A DNA stretch of 64,000 nt from Variovorax sp. OK212 (GTDB lineage: Bacteria > Pseudomonadota > Gammaproteobacteria > Burkholderiales > Burkholderiaceae_C), in assembly GCF_900112425.1 (NCBI RefSeq), contig NZ_FOLP01000022.1:1-64000 (forward strand), read 5' to 3'. The notes under the pieces were generated by a model, which did no database searches, was not told where the DNA came from, and saw only the letters and a list, made by a program, of their open reading frames with translations. Made by a program: the position numbers and the translations under genes. This document shows, one piece after another, positions 17,143 to 26,105 of this stretch (position 1 is the stretch's first letter; each line of letters opens with the position of its first letter).

Positions 17143-18371
17143 GCGCTCTCTTTGTCCATGTCCGCGACGGCGCGCCGGTCCAGCAACCGCTCGATCTCGT
17201 CCGGCGCAAAGCCGAATTCGCCGAGGATTTCCAGCGTGTGTTCGCCCAGGCGCGGCGCAGGGCGCTTGTACTGCGCGGGCGAGCCGTGGAAATTGACTGG
17301 CAACGCCAGCATCTCGAAGCGGCCCGCGCTCGGGTGCTCCATCGCGATCACCGATCCGTTGTGGCGGATCTGCGGGTCGTGGCGCAGCGCCTGCACCAAG
17401 TCCTGCACACGCGCGGCCGGCACGCTGAAGCGTGCGAACAGAGCCATCAGTTCGTCGGCGCCGCGCCGGTCGAACTCGGCCTGGAGCTCTTCATCGACGA
17501 AGACGCGGTGGGCGCAGCGCGCGACGTTGCTCACGCTGCGAGCGTCCGACGCGAGGTCGGGCCGCTCCAGCGCCTTGCACAGGGACGTCCAGAACTTTTC
17601 CGTGAAGCACGCAAGGAAGAACAGCACGCCGTCCTGGCTGCGGAAGTTGCGGTAGGGGCAGAAGCTCGGATGGCCGCTTCCCAGCCGGGGCGGCGCCTTG
17701 CCGGTGACGAAGGTCTCGCCGTCGCGCGGCAGGGTGCTGAACACCGTCGCGCCCAACAGCGACAGCTCCAACCGCTGGCCTCGCCCCGTGCGCTCGCGAT
17801 GCAAGAGCGCGGCCGTGACCGAGAACGCGAGCAACGCCGCCGCATTGAAATCGGGCAGGGGCGTGCCCACGCGCACCGGCTCGCTGTCGGGATGTCCCGT
17901 CATTGCCATCGCGCCACTGAGTGCCTGGATGATCGGATCGTTGGCCGGCAGGTGCGCGTAGGGGCCGTCCTGGCCGAAGGCTGAGATGCTCGCGAACACG
18001 ATGCGCGGATTCACCGCGCGCACCGCCTCGTAGCCGATGCCCAGGCGGTCCATCGTGCCCGGGCGGAAGTTCTCGGTGATCACGTCGGCCTGCGCAGCCA
18101 TGCGCAGAAACGCCTCGCGGCCCTCGTCCGTCTTGAGGTCTAGCCGCACGCTGCGCTTGTTGCGGTTCTGCGAAAGAAAGTTGGCGCTTTCCTTGCCGAC
18201 ATAGATCGTGCCCATACTGCGCGACAGCTCGCCGTCCTGCAGTTCCTCGATCTTGATCACGTCGGCGCCGATGTCGCCGAGCATCATCGTGCCCACAGGG
18301 CCTGCGGTCATCACGGTGAGGTCGAGCACGCGGTATCCCGACAGGGGCTGCGCGGAAGGCGAGGCGGACAT
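17139..18371 (-). CDS. CaiB/BaiF (class III) CoA-transferase (B)
   Basis: The 410-residue product starts GYRVLDLTVMTAGPVGTMML, has GADVIKIEEL, FLSQNRNKRSVRLDLK, ENFRPGTMDRLGIGYEA and the catalytic Asp in the PLPDFNAAALLAFS segment. It is the close paralogue of the protein at 28784, and 164 bp of the two genes differ at only three bases. The ATG at 18371 is preceded by CAGGAAC and is preferred over 18407, which would overlap the upstream flavoprotein gene. It probably activates the acid bound by the adjacent Bug proteins. Confidence 0.9.
   Translation of the reverse strand: MSASPSAQPLSGYRVLDLTVMTAGPVGTMMLGDIGADVIKIEELQDGELSRSMGTIYVGKESANFLSQNRNKRSVRLDLKTDEGREAFLRMAAQADVITENFRPGTMDRLGIGYEAVRAVNPRIVFASISAFGQDGPYAHLPANDPIIQALSGAMAMTGHPDSEPVRVGTPLPDFNAAALLAFSVTAALLHRERTGRGQRLELSLLGATVFSTLPRDGETFVTGKAPPRLGSGHPSFCPYRNFRSQDGVLFFLACFTEKFWTSLCKALERPDLASDARSVSNVARCAHRVFVDEELQAEFDRRGADELMALFARFSVPAARVQDLVQALRHDPQIRHNGSVIAMEHPSAGRFEMLALPVNFHGSPAQYKRPAPRLGEHTLEILGEFGFAPDEIERLLDRRAVADMDKESA
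17926..18089 (-). repeat. near-identical tract shared with 29574-29737
   Basis: The 164 bases here and at 29574-29737 differ only at 17982, 18063 and 18066. Both lie inside CaiB-type CoA-transferase genes. Flanking parts of the two genes have diverged more, so the tract looks like recent gene conversion. Confidence 0.85.
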
Positions 18372-18396
18372 GGGGGTTCCTGGCGATGAAGGGGAA

Positions 18397-20106
18397 TCAG
18401 TAGTCATGGCGGGCAAGCTCCGGGCCGCTCTCGCCGCGCCGCACGGTGTAGCTGTGCGTCAGCGCCGCCTCCTCGGCGGGGTGATCCAGTCGGTAGTGGG
18501 CGCTACGGGTCTCGTTGCGGTGGAGGCAGGCTTGCAGCACCAGTTCGCTGGCCAGCGCCATGTTGCGCACGCTGAGCGTTTCCATCAGCGTGTCGGGCGT
18601 CGCGCCGCCGCTCGCCGCGATCTCGTGCTGCACGGCCCGCACGGTGTCCAGCGCCGAGCGCAAGCCGCCAGCGGTCTTCTCGACCAGGCATTCGCGCTGC
18701 ATCGCGCGACGTACCTCCCGTGCGAGTTCGGCGGTCCGGCTCGGCCGCATCGGGCGGTTCAGCAGCCCGCCGAGCTCGCCCAGCGAGCGGTCAAGGGTTG
18801 CCGCCGGGGCGCGCGGCCGGCCGGCCATCGCCAGCGCGCGCCGCGCGGCGGCGACGCCGCTGCGGTGGCCGAACACCTGGCCCTCGGCCAGCGAATTGCC
18901 GCCGGGCCGGTCCGGCCCGCGCACGCCGCCCGCGAGTTCACCGATCACATAGAGACCAGGCACCGTGCTTTGCGCGTCGCCGTCCGTCATGCGCACGCCG
19001 CCGTTCATGCACTGGAAGGCGACGCCGACTTCCAGCGTCTCGCGCCGCAGATCGATGCCGCGCTCGGTCAGCCAGCGCAGGGTGTTGGGCAATTGCACGG
19101 CCAGCGCTTCGGAATCGACGTGCGCGAACGAGAAGAACACGCCGCCATGCGGCGAGCCGCGCCCGGCGCTCACCTCGTGCGCCATCGCGATGTCCAGGTA
19201 GCGCGAAACATTGGTCGCTGTGAAAGGGAATCCTTTCTCGTCGTAGACCTCTTTCGCGCCGACACCCTGCGGAAGATAGTCCCCCAGGAACTCGCGGCCC
19301 TGCGCGTTCAGCAGCTTCGGGTACAGCCGGAAGGCGGAACCGCTGAAGAGCTGCACATAAGGATGCACCAGCGCCGGCCCGACCTGGTGGAACTCGAGAT
19401 TCACCAACTCCGCGCCGTGGCGATAGCAGATCGCCTGGCCGTCGCCGGTCATCTCCGCCGTGGAAACCTGCAGCTCGAAGGCGCTGTGCAGGCCGCCCGT
19501 GCCAAGCACGACCGAAGGCGCGTCGTAGTGCACCAGCGTGCGCTGCTTCGCGTCGTAGCCTAGCACGCCGGCCACGGTGCCATCCGCGTCGCGCACGAGG
19601 TCCACCAGCGCGATGCCTTCGTCCACCTGCACGCCCGCACGCAGCATCTCGTCCGAGAGCGCCTCCACGAAGGCCTTGCCGGTCTTGCCCCGCACACCAA
19701 GCGCGCGCGCATGGCTGCCGAAATCGCTCTGGATCAGCTTGTAGCCCGCGCCCTCCTGATCGAAGGGCACGCCCATCGCCATCAGGTCATGGATGCGCTC
19801 TGGCGCTTCATCGGCCAGCACGCGCACCAGCGATTCGTCGATGAAGCCGCGGCCCGCGCGCATCGTGTCGTCGAAATGCTTCTGGCGGCTGTCGTCGGCC
19901 ACGCCGAAGCCGGCCGCACCCATGCTCATGATTTCGCTGGCGCCGTGCACCGTGCTGCCGCCGGACTTGAACGCGGCTTTGGTGAGCAGGCGCACGTTCG
20001 CGCCCTTCTGGCTGGCGGACAGCGCGGCGCGGCTCGCGGCGCCACCGCCGCCGACCACGAGAACGTCCGCACTGCGCCTGGCGATAGCGAGAGAAGTTGC
20101 CGCCAT
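18397..20106 (-). CDS. FAD-binding protein of the SdhA/FrdA/NadB family
   Basis: The 569-residue product belongs to the succinate dehydrogenase/fumarate reductase flavoprotein family. It has an N-terminal Rossmann motif (DVLVVGGGGAASRAALSASQ), the SGGSTVHGASEIM segment near residue 50, a capping domain, and a C-terminal FAD segment GLYVIGELAGGVRGPDRPGG. The fumarate-reductase HxxxGG stretch reads QCMNGG, so the substrate is probably not succinate. No iron-sulphur or membrane subunit is encoded beside it, so it may be a soluble oxidoreductase. It lies 2 bp after the acyl-CoA dehydrogenase gene. Confidence 0.85.
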   Translation of the reverse strand: MAATSLAIARRSADVLVVGGGGAASRAALSASQKGANVRLLTKAAFKSGGSTVHGASEIMSMGAAGFGVADDSRQKHFDDTMRAGRGFIDESLVRVLADEAPERIHDLMAMGVPFDQEGAGYKLIQSDFGSHARALGVRGKTGKAFVEALSDEMLRAGVQVDEGIALVDLVRDADGTVAGVLGYDAKQRTLVHYDAPSVVLGTGGLHSAFELQVSTAEMTGDGQAICYRHGAELVNLEFHQVGPALVHPYVQLFSGSAFRLYPKLLNAQGREFLGDYLPQGVGAKEVYDEKGFPFTATNVSRYLDIAMAHEVSAGRGSPHGGVFFSFAHVDSEALAVQLPNTLRWLTERGIDLRRETLEVGVAFQCMNGGVRMTDGDAQSTVPGLYVIGELAGGVRGPDRPGGNSLAEGQVFGHRSGVAAARRALAMAGRPRAPAATLDRSLGELGGLLNRPMRPSRTAELAREVRRAMQRECLVEKTAGGLRSALDTVRAVQHEIAASGGATPDTLMETLSVRNMALASELVLQACLHRNETRSAHYRLDHPAEEAALTHSYTVRRGESGPELARHDY

Positions 20107-20108
20107 GC

Positions 20109-21284
20109 TCAGCCCACCATCTCGCGCGCGACGATGTTGCGCAGGATCTCGCCCGTACCGCCCAGGATCTGGAACACCTTGGCTTCACGGAAGTGCCGCT
20201 GCATCGCGTACTCCATCGAGTACCCATTGGCGCCCATCACCTGCAGGCCCTCCAGCGCGACCTTCATGTACGTATCGCCCGCCAGGAACTTGGCCTGCGC
20301 CGACTCGACATTGCATTTCTGGCCACTGGCCAGCAGGCTCGCCCCGCGGTAGGCCAACAGGCGCGCGCAGTCGATCTGGGTTTGCAGCTCCACCAGCCGG
20401 TGGCTGATGGTCTGGAAGGACGCGATCGAGCGGCCGAACTGCTTGCGCTCCTTCGCATAGCCGAGCGCGAGGTCCAGCGCGGATTGCGCCGCGCCCACCA
20501 CGATGGCCGCCAGCGCGATGCGCTCCTTGGCGAGCACCCCCATCAGCTGGGTCCAGCCACGGTGCAGGTCGCCTATCAGCTGCGCCGCCGGCACGCGCGC
20601 GTCGACGAAATTGATCTCGCACGAGCGCACCATGTGCCCGCCCAGCAGATCGATGGGCCGCACCTGCATGCCTGGGGTCGGGTTCGGCACCAGCAAGAGG
20701 CTGATGCCTTCGTGCTTGCCCTCGCCCTTGTCCGTGCGGCAGGCCAGCAGCACGTGGTTGGCCTGCACAGCGCCGGTGATCCACATCTTGGTGCCGTTGA
20801 CGATGAAATCATCGCCGTCTCGCACCGCGGTCGTCTTCAGGCTCGCGGCGTCCGAGCCCGAGCCGTTCTCACTCAGCGCGAAGGAGAAGAAGGTCTTGCC
20901 CTCGCTCAGCAGCGGCAGCAGCTTCTGCTTGATGGCCGGGGGCGCCAACTGCACCAGCGCGCCTCCCACCATGTTCACATTGATGTTCCAGTAGCGGGCG
21001 AGCGTGCTGCTGTGATAGCCCATCACCTCCAGCATGCCGATCATGTCCATGTAGCCACCGACACCGCCGTACTCCTCGGGCAGCGTGACGGCGAACCAGC
21101 CCTGCTTTCCGAGCAGGTCGACGAGCTCTCGGGGAAAGAGCTTCTCCTCGTCGTGGCGGCGCAGATAGTCCGGCGTCGCATGTTGGGCCAATGCGCGGTT
21201 CACGCTCTCGCGGAACTCGAACTGCTCGGGGGTCAGGTAGGGCGCAAGGTCGCGGCGGCCCATGAGTCTTTCGAAGTTTTCCAT
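20109..21284 (-). CDS. acyl-CoA dehydrogenase
   Basis: The 391-residue product has the complete acyl-CoA dehydrogenase fold: N-terminal helical domain, central strands with FFSFALSENGSGSDAASL and KMWITGA, and a C-terminal helical bundle with the FAD-contacting KERKQFGR and ILGGTGEILRN. The usual catalytic Glu of the YEGT motif is Gly here. A Glu in LAKERIALA matches the alternative base position known from isovaleryl- and long-chain acyl-CoA dehydrogenases. It should introduce a 2,3 double bond into an acyl-CoA, with electrons going to ETF. It lies between a GH88-like gene and the flavoprotein gene. Confidence 0.92.
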   Translation of the reverse strand: MENFERLMGRRDLAPYLTPEQFEFRESVNRALAQHATPDYLRRHDEEKLFPRELVDLLGKQGWFAVTLPEEYGGVGGYMDMIGMLEVMGYHSSTLARYWNINVNMVGGALVQLAPPAIKQKLLPLLSEGKTFFSFALSENGSGSDAASLKTTAVRDGDDFIVNGTKMWITGAVQANHVLLACRTDKGEGKHEGISLLLVPNPTPGMQVRPIDLLGGHMVRSCEINFVDARVPAAQLIGDLHRGWTQLMGVLAKERIALAAIVVGAAQSALDLALGYAKERKQFGRSIASFQTISHRLVELQTQIDCARLLAYRGASLLASGQKCNVESAQAKFLAGDTYMKVALEGLQVMGANGYSMEYAMQRHFREAKVFQILGGTGEILRNIVAREMVG

Positions 21285-21310
21285 GCGGGTTTTCTCGTTG
21301 TCGGTTTCGA

Positions 21311-22339
21311 TCAGGCGGCCTTCAGGGCGCGCACGTTCATATCGCGCACGTTCACGTCGGCGGCGACCAGTGAGTAGAGGCTGGCGAGGAAGCCCTGCCC
21401 GTAGGGGTTGGCAGAGCTCAAGTAGCGCGGGTTCGGGCTACCGACGTTGACGATCAGCGGGCCCTTCTGCTGGTGGTGCAGGGTGCCGTCGCGCAGGTCG
21501 AAATGGTGGCGAAGCACGTACTCGAGCGCGCGCACGCCGGCCTCTTCATAGGTTTTTTCCAGCAGGCCGAGCTGCCAACCCTTGACGAAGCCGTAGCCGA
21601 TCATCACGGTCGCGCTGCTGTCGATCAGCGAGTAAGCGTCGTCCACCGTCGCGCGCCAGAAGCCGTCTTCCTGCAGCGCGAGCAGGCTTTCGCAGCTCTT
21701 GCGAAACATCGCCAGCAGCTTGTCGCCCGGCGGCACGACTTCCACCGTGTCGACCACCCCGGCCAGCCACCAGCCGTTGGCGCGGCCCCAAGCGGTGCCG
21801 TCGATCCACACATCGATCTTGCAATAGCTGTCCTCTTCCGGCACGGCGGCATTCAGCACGTGCCGGATCAATCCCGTTGGCGTGGCGAGCAGCTCGTAGG
21901 TACGAACGAGGTCCGAGATCGCCCTGCCGCCCTCCCCCATGATCGCGAGCGAAGGCGGCACCATATAGGCGGTGTCCGCGAAGATCCAGCCCGGCGTGCT
22001 CGGTGCCGTCGAGAAGACCGGCGCACCGGCCACCTCCACGCGCTCCTTCAGGTAGATGGGCAGCGCCTCGCGTGCCTCCTCCTCGTAGCCCGCCAGCACG
22101 AGCGGGCGGATGCGCGACATCGAATCGCTGATATTCGGATGCGCGACGATGCGGCCCAGCGGGTGCTTGCTGCGCGGGATGTTGCCGGTGCCCGCGAGCG
22201 TGTGCCTGAGCTGCTCGTCCAGCATGGCCGTGTGCCCCGACAGGTGCATGCCGTTGAGCATGGCGGCGTGCTTGCCGCCGGTGTCGATGGGCTCGCGCAG
22301 GCCGCGCTCAAGAATCTTGCGAACGATGGTTTCTGGCAT
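21311..22339 (-). CDS. GH88/GH105-like (unsaturated uronyl hydrolase fold) protein
   Basis: The 342-residue product resembles the six-hairpin enzymes that split unsaturated uronic acids (GH88, and GH105 such as YteR/YesR). The ADTAYMVPPSLA segment corresponds to the catalytic Asp region, WGRANGWWLAGVVD is a hallmark motif, and QEDGFWRATVDDAYSLIDSSATVM follows. No signal peptide is seen, so it is cytoplasmic. The start at 22339 follows CCAGGAGC and lies 32 bp inside the preceding CoA-transferase gene. A pectin- or heparin-type activity makes little sense in an acyl-CoA operon, so it may cleave another enol-ether or glycoside-like bond. Confidence 0.7.
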   Translation of the reverse strand: MPETIVRKILERGLREPIDTGGKHAAMLNGMHLSGHTAMLDEQLRHTLAGTGNIPRSKHPLGRIVAHPNISDSMSRIRPLVLAGYEEEAREALPIYLKERVEVAGAPVFSTAPSTPGWIFADTAYMVPPSLAIMGEGGRAISDLVRTYELLATPTGLIRHVLNAAVPEEDSYCKIDVWIDGTAWGRANGWWLAGVVDTVEVVPPGDKLLAMFRKSCESLLALQEDGFWRATVDDAYSLIDSSATVMIGYGFVKGWQLGLLEKTYEEAGVRALEYVLRHHFDLRDGTLHHQQKGPLIVNVGSPNPRYLSSANPYGQGFLASLYSLVAADVNVRDMNVRALKAA

Positions 22340-23945
22340 GGGAAAAGCTCCTGGAATGAAGAGAAAGCCGCATGGGCTCCGGCGCGAACAGGCGTGCATC
22401 CATTACGCGGCAGGCCGTCGCGACGCGCAGCGGGAAGCCCACGTGCGGGCGGATCTGGGTTTCGATGTCGATGCCCGGTGCGACCTCCGCGAGCACCAGG
22501 CCGTGCGAGTCGAGGGCAAACACGCAGCGCTCGGTGATCACGCGCACGTGCGCGCCGCGCGCGAAGGCCGTGGGCCCGTGCAGGTTGATCTGCTCGATGG
22601 CGGGCAGCAGCTTGCGGTGGCGCCCCTCGCGCGCGATGCGCAAGAGCGGTCCGCCGGCAGCGTCATGCGCGATCTCGACAGCGAAGGAGCCGCTGGTCAA
22701 GGTCCCGCACAAGAGGATCTTCCGCGTGCGAAAGGTAATGTCCACGAAGCCGCCCGGCCCGCGGATGGCGCCGTTAAAGCGCGCAACGTTGGCGTTTCCC
22801 GCGCCGTCGATCTGCGCGAAACCCAGCAGCGTCGCGTCGAGGCCGCCGCCGTGATAGAAATCCAGCAGATCGGCCGAATCGATGATGGCCTGCGGATTGA
22901 AGTGCGCCCCGAAGGCGCCGGTCTGGCCCGGCACGCCCATGGCCGGAATGCCACCCAGGGCGCCATGCTCGACGCTGAAGGTCAGAGCGCCAAGAAAACC
23001 TTCTTCCGCCGCGATGGCCGGCAGTTGCGAGCCGATGCCGACGCCGAGATTCACCACGTCGCCACGCTCCAGCTCCATCGCCGCGCGGCGCAGGATGATC
23101 TTCTGGTGGTCCAGCGCCATCGGCTGGGGCGCCGGTGCGCTGCGCACCGCACCGGTGAATGCGGGCTCGTTACCGATCTGCGTCTGGATCGCTTGCTCGT
23201 CCACCACCACCGCGTCCACCCAGATGCCGGGAATCTCCACCTGCCGCGGATGCAGCGAGCCGCGCGGCACGATGCGCTTGACCACGGCGATCACGCGCCC
23301 GCCGCAGGTGCGCGCGGCCATCGCCATGTGCCGCACTCCACCGGTGATCGGCTCGTCCTCGAGACTGATGTTTCCGTCCTCGTCCGCGACGGTGCCACGA
23401 ACGATGGCGACATCGAACTTCATGCTGCGCACGAAGATGCAGTCCTCGCCGCCCACGTTCACGCGGTGCACGAGGTCCAGCGACTCCGCATCCGGATGCA
23501 CACGGATGTCGCCGGCCTCGGGCGCCGCCGGGTCGAAATAGGTGCCCATGCCCACCTGCGTCAGCAGGCCCGGCGAGCGCGCGGCGCATTCCCGCATCCA
23601 GCGGAACATCACGCCCATTGGCAGCACGTAGGTTTGCACCTCGTTGCGCATCGCGCTGCCGATGAGCCTCGGCGTGTCTCGCACGTTGTGAGACGACGCG
23701 ATCAGGCGCCGCATCATGCCCTTGCCGGCCAGATGCTCGAGGCCCGTCGCCGTGCCGGGCGCGGACCAGCCGGTGCGGCACGGGCTGACGACCGTCAGCG
23801 CGTTCGGCGCGCCGGTGGCCTCGAAGCGCGTTTCCAGCGCCTTGAGCACGGCCTCGGTAGACAGCAGCGACACCACGCCGCAGATGGCGACCGTATCGCC
23901 GGAGTTCACGAGTTGCGCGGCCTCGGCCGCCTGCATGACCTTCAT
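22308..23945 (-). CDS. family I CoA-transferase (propionate/acetate type, fused alpha-beta)
   Basis: The 545-residue product combines the alpha and beta halves of family I CoA-transferases in one chain, as in propionate CoA-transferase. The first half has an N-terminal SGDTVAICGVVSLL segment; the second half carries the catalytic Glu in TFSVEHGALGGIPAMG. It should move CoA from a donor thioester to a carboxylic acid through a glutamyl-CoA intermediate. It follows a Bug gene by 5 bp and overlaps the GH88-like gene start. This third kind of CoA-activating gene in the locus implies several acid substrates. Confidence 0.88.
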   Translation of the reverse strand: MKVMQAAEAAQLVNSGDTVAICGVVSLLSTEAVLKALETRFEATGAPNALTVVSPCRTGWSAPGTATGLEHLAGKGMMRRLIASSHNVRDTPRLIGSAMRNEVQTYVLPMGVMFRWMRECAARSPGLLTQVGMGTYFDPAAPEAGDIRVHPDAESLDLVHRVNVGGEDCIFVRSMKFDVAIVRGTVADEDGNISLEDEPITGGVRHMAMAARTCGGRVIAVVKRIVPRGSLHPRQVEIPGIWVDAVVVDEQAIQTQIGNEPAFTGAVRSAPAPQPMALDHQKIILRRAAMELERGDVVNLGVGIGSQLPAIAAEEGFLGALTFSVEHGALGGIPAMGVPGQTGAFGAHFNPQAIIDSADLLDFYHGGGLDATLLGFAQIDGAGNANVARFNGAIRGPGGFVDITFRTRKILLCGTLTSGSFAVEIAHDAAGGPLLRIAREGRHRKLLPAIEQINLHGPTAFARGAHVRVITERCVFALDSHGLVLAEVAPGIDIETQIRPHVGFPLRVATACRVMDARLFAPEPMRLSLHSRSFSHARNHRSQDS

Positions 23946-23950
23946 CGTGC

Positions 23951-24928
23951 TCAATCCGCCTTGAGCCCGGCGCGCTGCACCACGTCGCCCCAGCGCGTGA
24001 TCTCGCCGCGAATGAAGGCGTCGAAGTTCTTCGGCGTGTTCGGCGAGAACTCCGCGCCGAGCCCGGCCATGCGCGTTTTCACTTCCGGCAGCGCCATGAT
24101 CTTCGTGATCTCTGCGTTCAGGCGCGCGACGATCGGCGCCGGCGTGCCCTTCGGTGCGAGGAGGCCGGCCCAGGCCACGGCCGCGTAGCCGGGCACGCCC
24201 GATTCCGCGATGGTCGGAAGATCGGGCGCGGCGGGCGAGCGCGCCGCCGAGCTCACGGCCAGCGCGCGCAGGCGTCCCAGCTTGACCTGCGGCAGCACCG
24301 ACACCATGGATGCGAACATCATGTTCACCTGGCCGCCCAGCAGGTCGGCCTCCGCCGGCGCGCTTCCCTTGTAGGGCACGTGCACCAAGTCGAGATCGGC
24401 CATGGTGGCGAACATCGCTGCGGCCAGGTGCTGCGACGAGCCGTTGCCTCCGGATGCATAGGTCACGAAGCCCGGCTTCGCCTTGGCGAGCGTTACCAGT
24501 TCGGCGACGCTCCTGGCCGGCACCGTCGAATGGACCACCAATATGCTGGGCTGCGAGAGCAGCAGCATGATTGGCTCGAAGTCTTTCAGCGTGTCGTAGG
24601 GCAGGCTCTTGTACAGCGCGACGTTGCTCGCGTGCCCGGGTGCCACGATCACCAGCGTGTAGCCGTCGGCGCGCGAGCGAGCCACGGCCTCGGAGCCCAA
24701 GATGCCATTGGCGCCCGCGCGGTTGTCGACGATCACCTGCGTGTTCAGCGCGGGCCCCAGGTGCTGCGCGATCATGCGCGCCGCGATGTCCGTGGTGCCG
24801 CCGGCCGCGAAGGGAACGACGATGCGGATGGGCCTGGTTGGCCAAGCTTGCGCCAAGGCGGGGCCGAAAGACGCGCAGAGCGCTGCTGCCGCTGCCAGCG
24901 CGAACGCGCGGCGGTCAAGGAACTTCAT
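23951..24928 (-). CDS. Bug/TctC family solute-binding protein (6)
   Basis: The 325-residue receptor starts at an ATG with AGGAGA upstream and a signal peptide (RRAFALAAAAALCASFGPALAQ). It shows IRIVVPFAAGGTTDIAAR, VDNRAGANGILGSEA, the RADGYTLVI strand and HVPYKGSAPAEADLLGG. It lies 74 bp downstream of the previous Bug gene and directly before the fused CoA-transferase gene. Two receptor genes in tandem in one transcript suggest two related ligands, or an amplified set with overlapping specificity. Confidence 0.92.
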   Translation of the reverse strand: MKFLDRRAFALAAAAALCASFGPALAQAWPTRPIRIVVPFAAGGTTDIAARMIAQHLGPALNTQVIVDNRAGANGILGSEAVARSRADGYTLVIVAPGHASNVALYKSLPYDTLKDFEPIMLLLSQPSILVVHSTVPARSVAELVTLAKAKPGFVTYASGGNGSSQHLAAAMFATMADLDLVHVPYKGSAPAEADLLGGQVNMMFASMVSVLPQVKLGRLRALAVSSAARSPAAPDLPTIAESGVPGYAAVAWAGLLAPKGTPAPIVARLNAEITKIMALPEVKTRMAGLGAEFSPNTPKNFDAFIRGEITRWGDVVQRAGLKAD

Positions 24929-25002
24929 GGGGTCTCCTGAAGGAACTACAAGATCGGGAAGAGGCAGGTGCGAGGGATCATCAGTAGCGAGCGTTCCCGG
25001 CT

Positions 25003-25974
25003 TCAATCGGCGTTCGCACCCGACATTTCGACCAGCGTTTTCCAGCGCGAGATCTCGCTGACCATGAAGTTGCGGAATTGCGCCGGTGTGTCGACGGCCG
25101 GCTCGGAACCTTGCTCGGCCAGTAGCATCTTGGTCTCCGGCTGCTTGACGATGCGGTTCAGGGCCGCATTGAGCTTCGTGATGATTTCCGGCGGGGTTTT
25201 CGCGGGTACGAGGATGCCGTTCCACAGCGTGACTTCATAGCCTGGCAGGGCTTCGCTGATCGCAGGTACCTCGGGAAGTTGAGGCGAGCGCTTCGTCGTC
25301 GTGATGCCGATCGCCTTGAGCTTGCCGCTCCGGATGTGCGGAAGCACGTCGACCAGCGGAGAGAACACGGCCTCGATCTGCCCGCCCAGCAGGTCCATGA
25401 TGGCGGGGCCGCTGCCCTTGTAGGGCACATGCAGCATGTGGCCGCCGGCCATGCTGTCGAACAGCGCGCCCGCGATGTGCAGCGATGAGCCGCTGCCCGC
25501 GGATCCGTAGCGCACCTCGTTCTTGGGGTCCCGCACGTAGGCCAGGAACTCCTTGAGATCGTTGGCTGGCACCTTGGTGCTGACGACCAGCGCGTTCGGG
25601 ATGTACGCCACCTGGGAGACCGGTGCGAAGTCCTTCATCAGGTCGTAGGGCAGCTTCTTGTACAGGCTGATGTTCGTCACGTGCGTGCTCGTGGCAAGGA
25701 AGATGGTGTAGCCGTCGGGCGCCGATCGCGCGACGTAGTCCGCGCCGACGTTGCCGCCCGCGCCGCCGCGGTTGTCGACCACCACCGTCTGGCCAAGTTC
25801 GTCCTTGAGCTTTGCGGCCAGCATGCGGCCGGTGACGTCGGTGCTCCCGCCCGCCGCGAAGGGCACGACCAGTGTGATGGCCTTCGACGGCCACGGCGCC
25901 TGCGCCGAAGCCACGAGCGAAAGTCCGCAGGCCAGGGCCGTGGCGGCACGAAGAATGAACTGAACTGAACGCAT
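25003..25974 (-). CDS. Bug/TctC family solute-binding protein (7)
   Basis: The 323-residue receptor has a signal peptide (ILRAATALACGLSLVASAQA), ITLVVPFAAGGSTDVTGR, VDNRGGAGGNVGAD, PDGYTIFLATSTHVTN and HVPYKGSGPAIMDLLGGQ. The ATG at 25974 follows GGAGAC and is preferred over the longer open frame to 26004. It is the closest relative of the Bug at 26995, sharing LWNGI..PAKTPP and LLAEQGSEP. It is the first gene after the 70-bp module at 26036-26105, so it probably heads its own transcript. Confidence 0.92.
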   Translation of the reverse strand: MRSVQFILRAATALACGLSLVASAQAPWPSKAITLVVPFAAGGSTDVTGRMLAAKLKDELGQTVVVDNRGGAGGNVGADYVARSAPDGYTIFLATSTHVTNISLYKKLPYDLMKDFAPVSQVAYIPNALVVSTKVPANDLKEFLAYVRDPKNEVRYGSAGSGSSLHIAGALFDSMAGGHMLHVPYKGSGPAIMDLLGGQIEAVFSPLVDVLPHIRSGKLKAIGITTTKRSPQLPEVPAISEALPGYEVTLWNGILVPAKTPPEIITKLNAALNRIVKQPETKMLLAEQGSEPAVDTPAQFRNFMVSEISRWKTLVEMSGANAD

Positions 25975-26035
25975 GCAAGTCTCCATTGGTGTTTCGGCTC
26001 CCAATCACTTTTCGCACGCCTATGCAGGGAGTGAA

Positions 26036-26105
26036 GAAATCTTATAGAGCGGGCCGCTGCAAGACGATTGCCGATTTGGCCGCTTCCTATGTCTTGTTGT
26101 TAACC
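26036..26105 (-). promoter_or_regulatory. 70-bp promoter/operator module, copy A
   Basis: Read on the plus strand: GAAATCTTA, 17 variable bases, AGACGATTGCCG, TTTGGC, CCTATGTC and GTTA at fixed positions. The same layout occurs at 31057-31126 and 37149-37218. On the minus strand the end nearest the gene reads TAAGATTTC, a plausible -10 region with no good -35, as in activator-dependent LysR promoters. It lies about 60 bp before the Bug start at 25974 and overlaps the last bases of the MaoC gene. Confidence 0.7.

Noticed and set aside
22308..24845. An 845-codon frame suggesting a Bug-CoA-transferase fusion
   Set aside because: The upstream 300 codons are out of frame with the Bug gene and show no homology; the CoA-transferase begins at 23945.
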